Shown here piece by piece: positions 63,128 to 64,000 of a stretch of 64,000 bases of DNA. Source of the stretch: Marinobacter gudaonensis. GTDB taxonomy: Bacteria > Pseudomonadota > Gammaproteobacteria > Pseudomonadales > Oleiphilaceae. Position 1 is the stretch's first letter. The number at the start of each line of letters is the position of its first letter. The translations under genes were made by a program, and so were the position numbers. Under the pieces are notes generated by a model. The model ran no database searches and had not been told where the DNA came from. It was given only the letters and a program-made list of their open reading frames with translations. The stretch spans positions 1,116,001 to 1,180,000 of the forward strand of contig NZ_FOYV01000001.1 of the NCBI RefSeq assembly GCF_900115175.1, given 5' to 3'.

Positions 63128-64000
63128 GGACTGTCCTCCATTCGTCTGGTCGGCTCGTTCATTTCCGAATTGACGGATTTCAGGCTATACCCCTCGAAGC
63201 CAACACGAGGTCCGCCAAGTGAATTGATTGTTGGTCTCCGAAAGCTTGTACTCATGCGGAGACCAGTAAGCTCTGTTTCCTGAACTTTAATAATCTGCGG
63301 CAGTCCATTCACGGGATACTCAGCGCAGGCCTCGCCGTTTTCGCAAATAAAGCCATTGTTGTCCATATCAGTGCCAGCGACTAAAAGATAATTACCCGGC
63401 TCGACGTTGCCGAATTCAAATCGATACTGTCCCCCGATCGCAGATACTACCTGTTGATACACTGTATTCCGTGCTTCATCTGCAGACAGCAGCAAAACAT
63501 AGTGCCGGCCAGCGTCTCCTCTGTCACTGGGATCGGAAAGGCGCACGTTTACCGGAACCGACAGACTTCGAACAGTTCCCGATCCTCTGTAGTCGATTTG
63601 CAGCTCCGCCGTTCCACTTTGAGTTTGCCCAAGCAATGCCGCATTTATGCTCAGAGTGACCGCTGGGGGAGAAGGTTCGCCTGCGACTAGCTCAGGCCCA
63701 ACCCGAAGCCATTCCGCATCGGCAGAAATCCCAACTACAGTGATGTCGGCCTGCGTCGGATATTGGTTTAACGCAAGTTGGATCTGGCTGTCACTATTAA
63801 CAAAAGTGACCACCGATGGGGACGCCGCAAGCACGTCTGGAATGTTTCCATCCAAGGCCGCATCCACGGCTTTGACTGCGTTGATCAGACCAGCTCCATA
63901 TTCGGTGCTGTTTTCCTTTGCATCCGTAAGTTGGCCACCAACCATCAGGGCAAAAAACTCATCGGAAGAAAGTGATGGCTTTTCTCCCTTCATGAGGGCA
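63124..64000 (-). CDS. Subtilisin-family (S8) serine protease, C-terminal part
   Basis: The gene enters from beyond the window. The visible 291 codons start with ALMKGEKPSLSSDEF, which usually follows the catalytic serine segment, and YGAGLINAVKAVDAAL, the end of the S8 domain. Domains of Ig-like or carboxypeptidase-regulatory type follow (about 55-250), including a calcium-loop-like GTDMDNNGFICENGEACAEYPVNG. The catalytic residues are outside the window. Its stop overlaps the prcB-like gene. Confidence 0.8.
   Translation of the reverse strand, partial: ALMKGEKPSLSSDEFFALMVGGQLTDAKENSTEYGAGLINAVKAVDAALDGNIPDVLAASPSVVTFVNSDSQIQLALNQYPTQADITVVGISADAEWLRVGPELVAGEPSPPAVTLSINAALLGQTQSGTAELQIDYRGSGTVRSLSVPVNVRLSDPSDRGDAGRHYVLLLSADEARNTVYQQVVSAIGGQYRFEFGNVEPGNYLLVAGTDMDNNGFICENGEACAEYPVNGLPQIIKVQETELTGLRMSTSFRRPTINSLGGPRVGFEGYSLKSVNSEMNEPTRRMEDSP

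Overview
This is a contiguous chromosomal segment of a free-living gammaproteobacterium, most likely Marinobacter or a close relative. That assignment rests on high-GC codon use, recognisable protein sequences and gene order, not on a database search. Nearly all of it is housekeeping sequence. I see no rRNA, tRNA, CRISPR array, prophage or insertion sequence. Much of the order follows the Pseudomonas/E. coli core: corC-lnt, leuS-lptE-holA, the nnrD-tsaE-amidase-mutL-miaA-hfq-hflXKC-hisZ-purA block, queG/orn/rsgA, motAB, psd, epmA-efp/epmB, fimX, serB, parC and parE.

Layout. 1-2324: end of corC, lnt and a zinc-ribbon gene. 2325-2765: two inverted copies of a palindromic repeat. 2766-6953: leuS, lptE, holA. 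7066-8150: a small coiled-coil protein and a secreted endonuclease-I-like protein that seems to lack its catalytic residues. 8257-12056: two related long-chain acyl-CoA dehydrogenases, the second behind a tandem PsrA-like operator. 12328-13222: an HExxH protein and a short flagellar-rod-like protein. 13274-17990: biotin operon bioB-F-H-C-D, whose promoter region carries two BirA-type operators. 18032-23841: comF, an FAD oxidoreductase, srkA, small membrane proteins and cmoAB. 23929-36956: the long leftward purA...nnrD block. 37117-42960: queG, orn, rsgA, motBA, psd. 42993-45633: the EF-P lysylation module. 45749-49850: a possible small ORF, a PilZ-like protein and a FimX-type degenerate GGDEF/EAL protein. 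49862-53396: serB, parC. 53663-60509: a small membrane protein, a chemoreceptor, YceI with cytochrome b561, an intact EAL protein and an SLC13-type transporter. 60641-64000: parE, a PrcB-like lipoprotein and the C-terminal end of a subtilisin-family protease.

The most unusual feature is a family of five dispersed elements of about 100-110 bp (2387-2484, 2542-2639, 16799-16908, 18837-18936, 38761-38868). Each has a conserved 52-54 nt core that can fold into two short hairpins, enclosed by 23-28 bp perfectly complementary arms. Arm sequences differ almost completely from copy to copy, yet each pair matches exactly. Other notable signals are two BirA operators 62 bp apart around the bioB promoter, tandem PsrA-like sites before an acyl-CoA dehydrogenase, an intrinsic terminator embedded in the epmA coding sequence just after efp, and a subtilase/PrcB overlapping gene pair.
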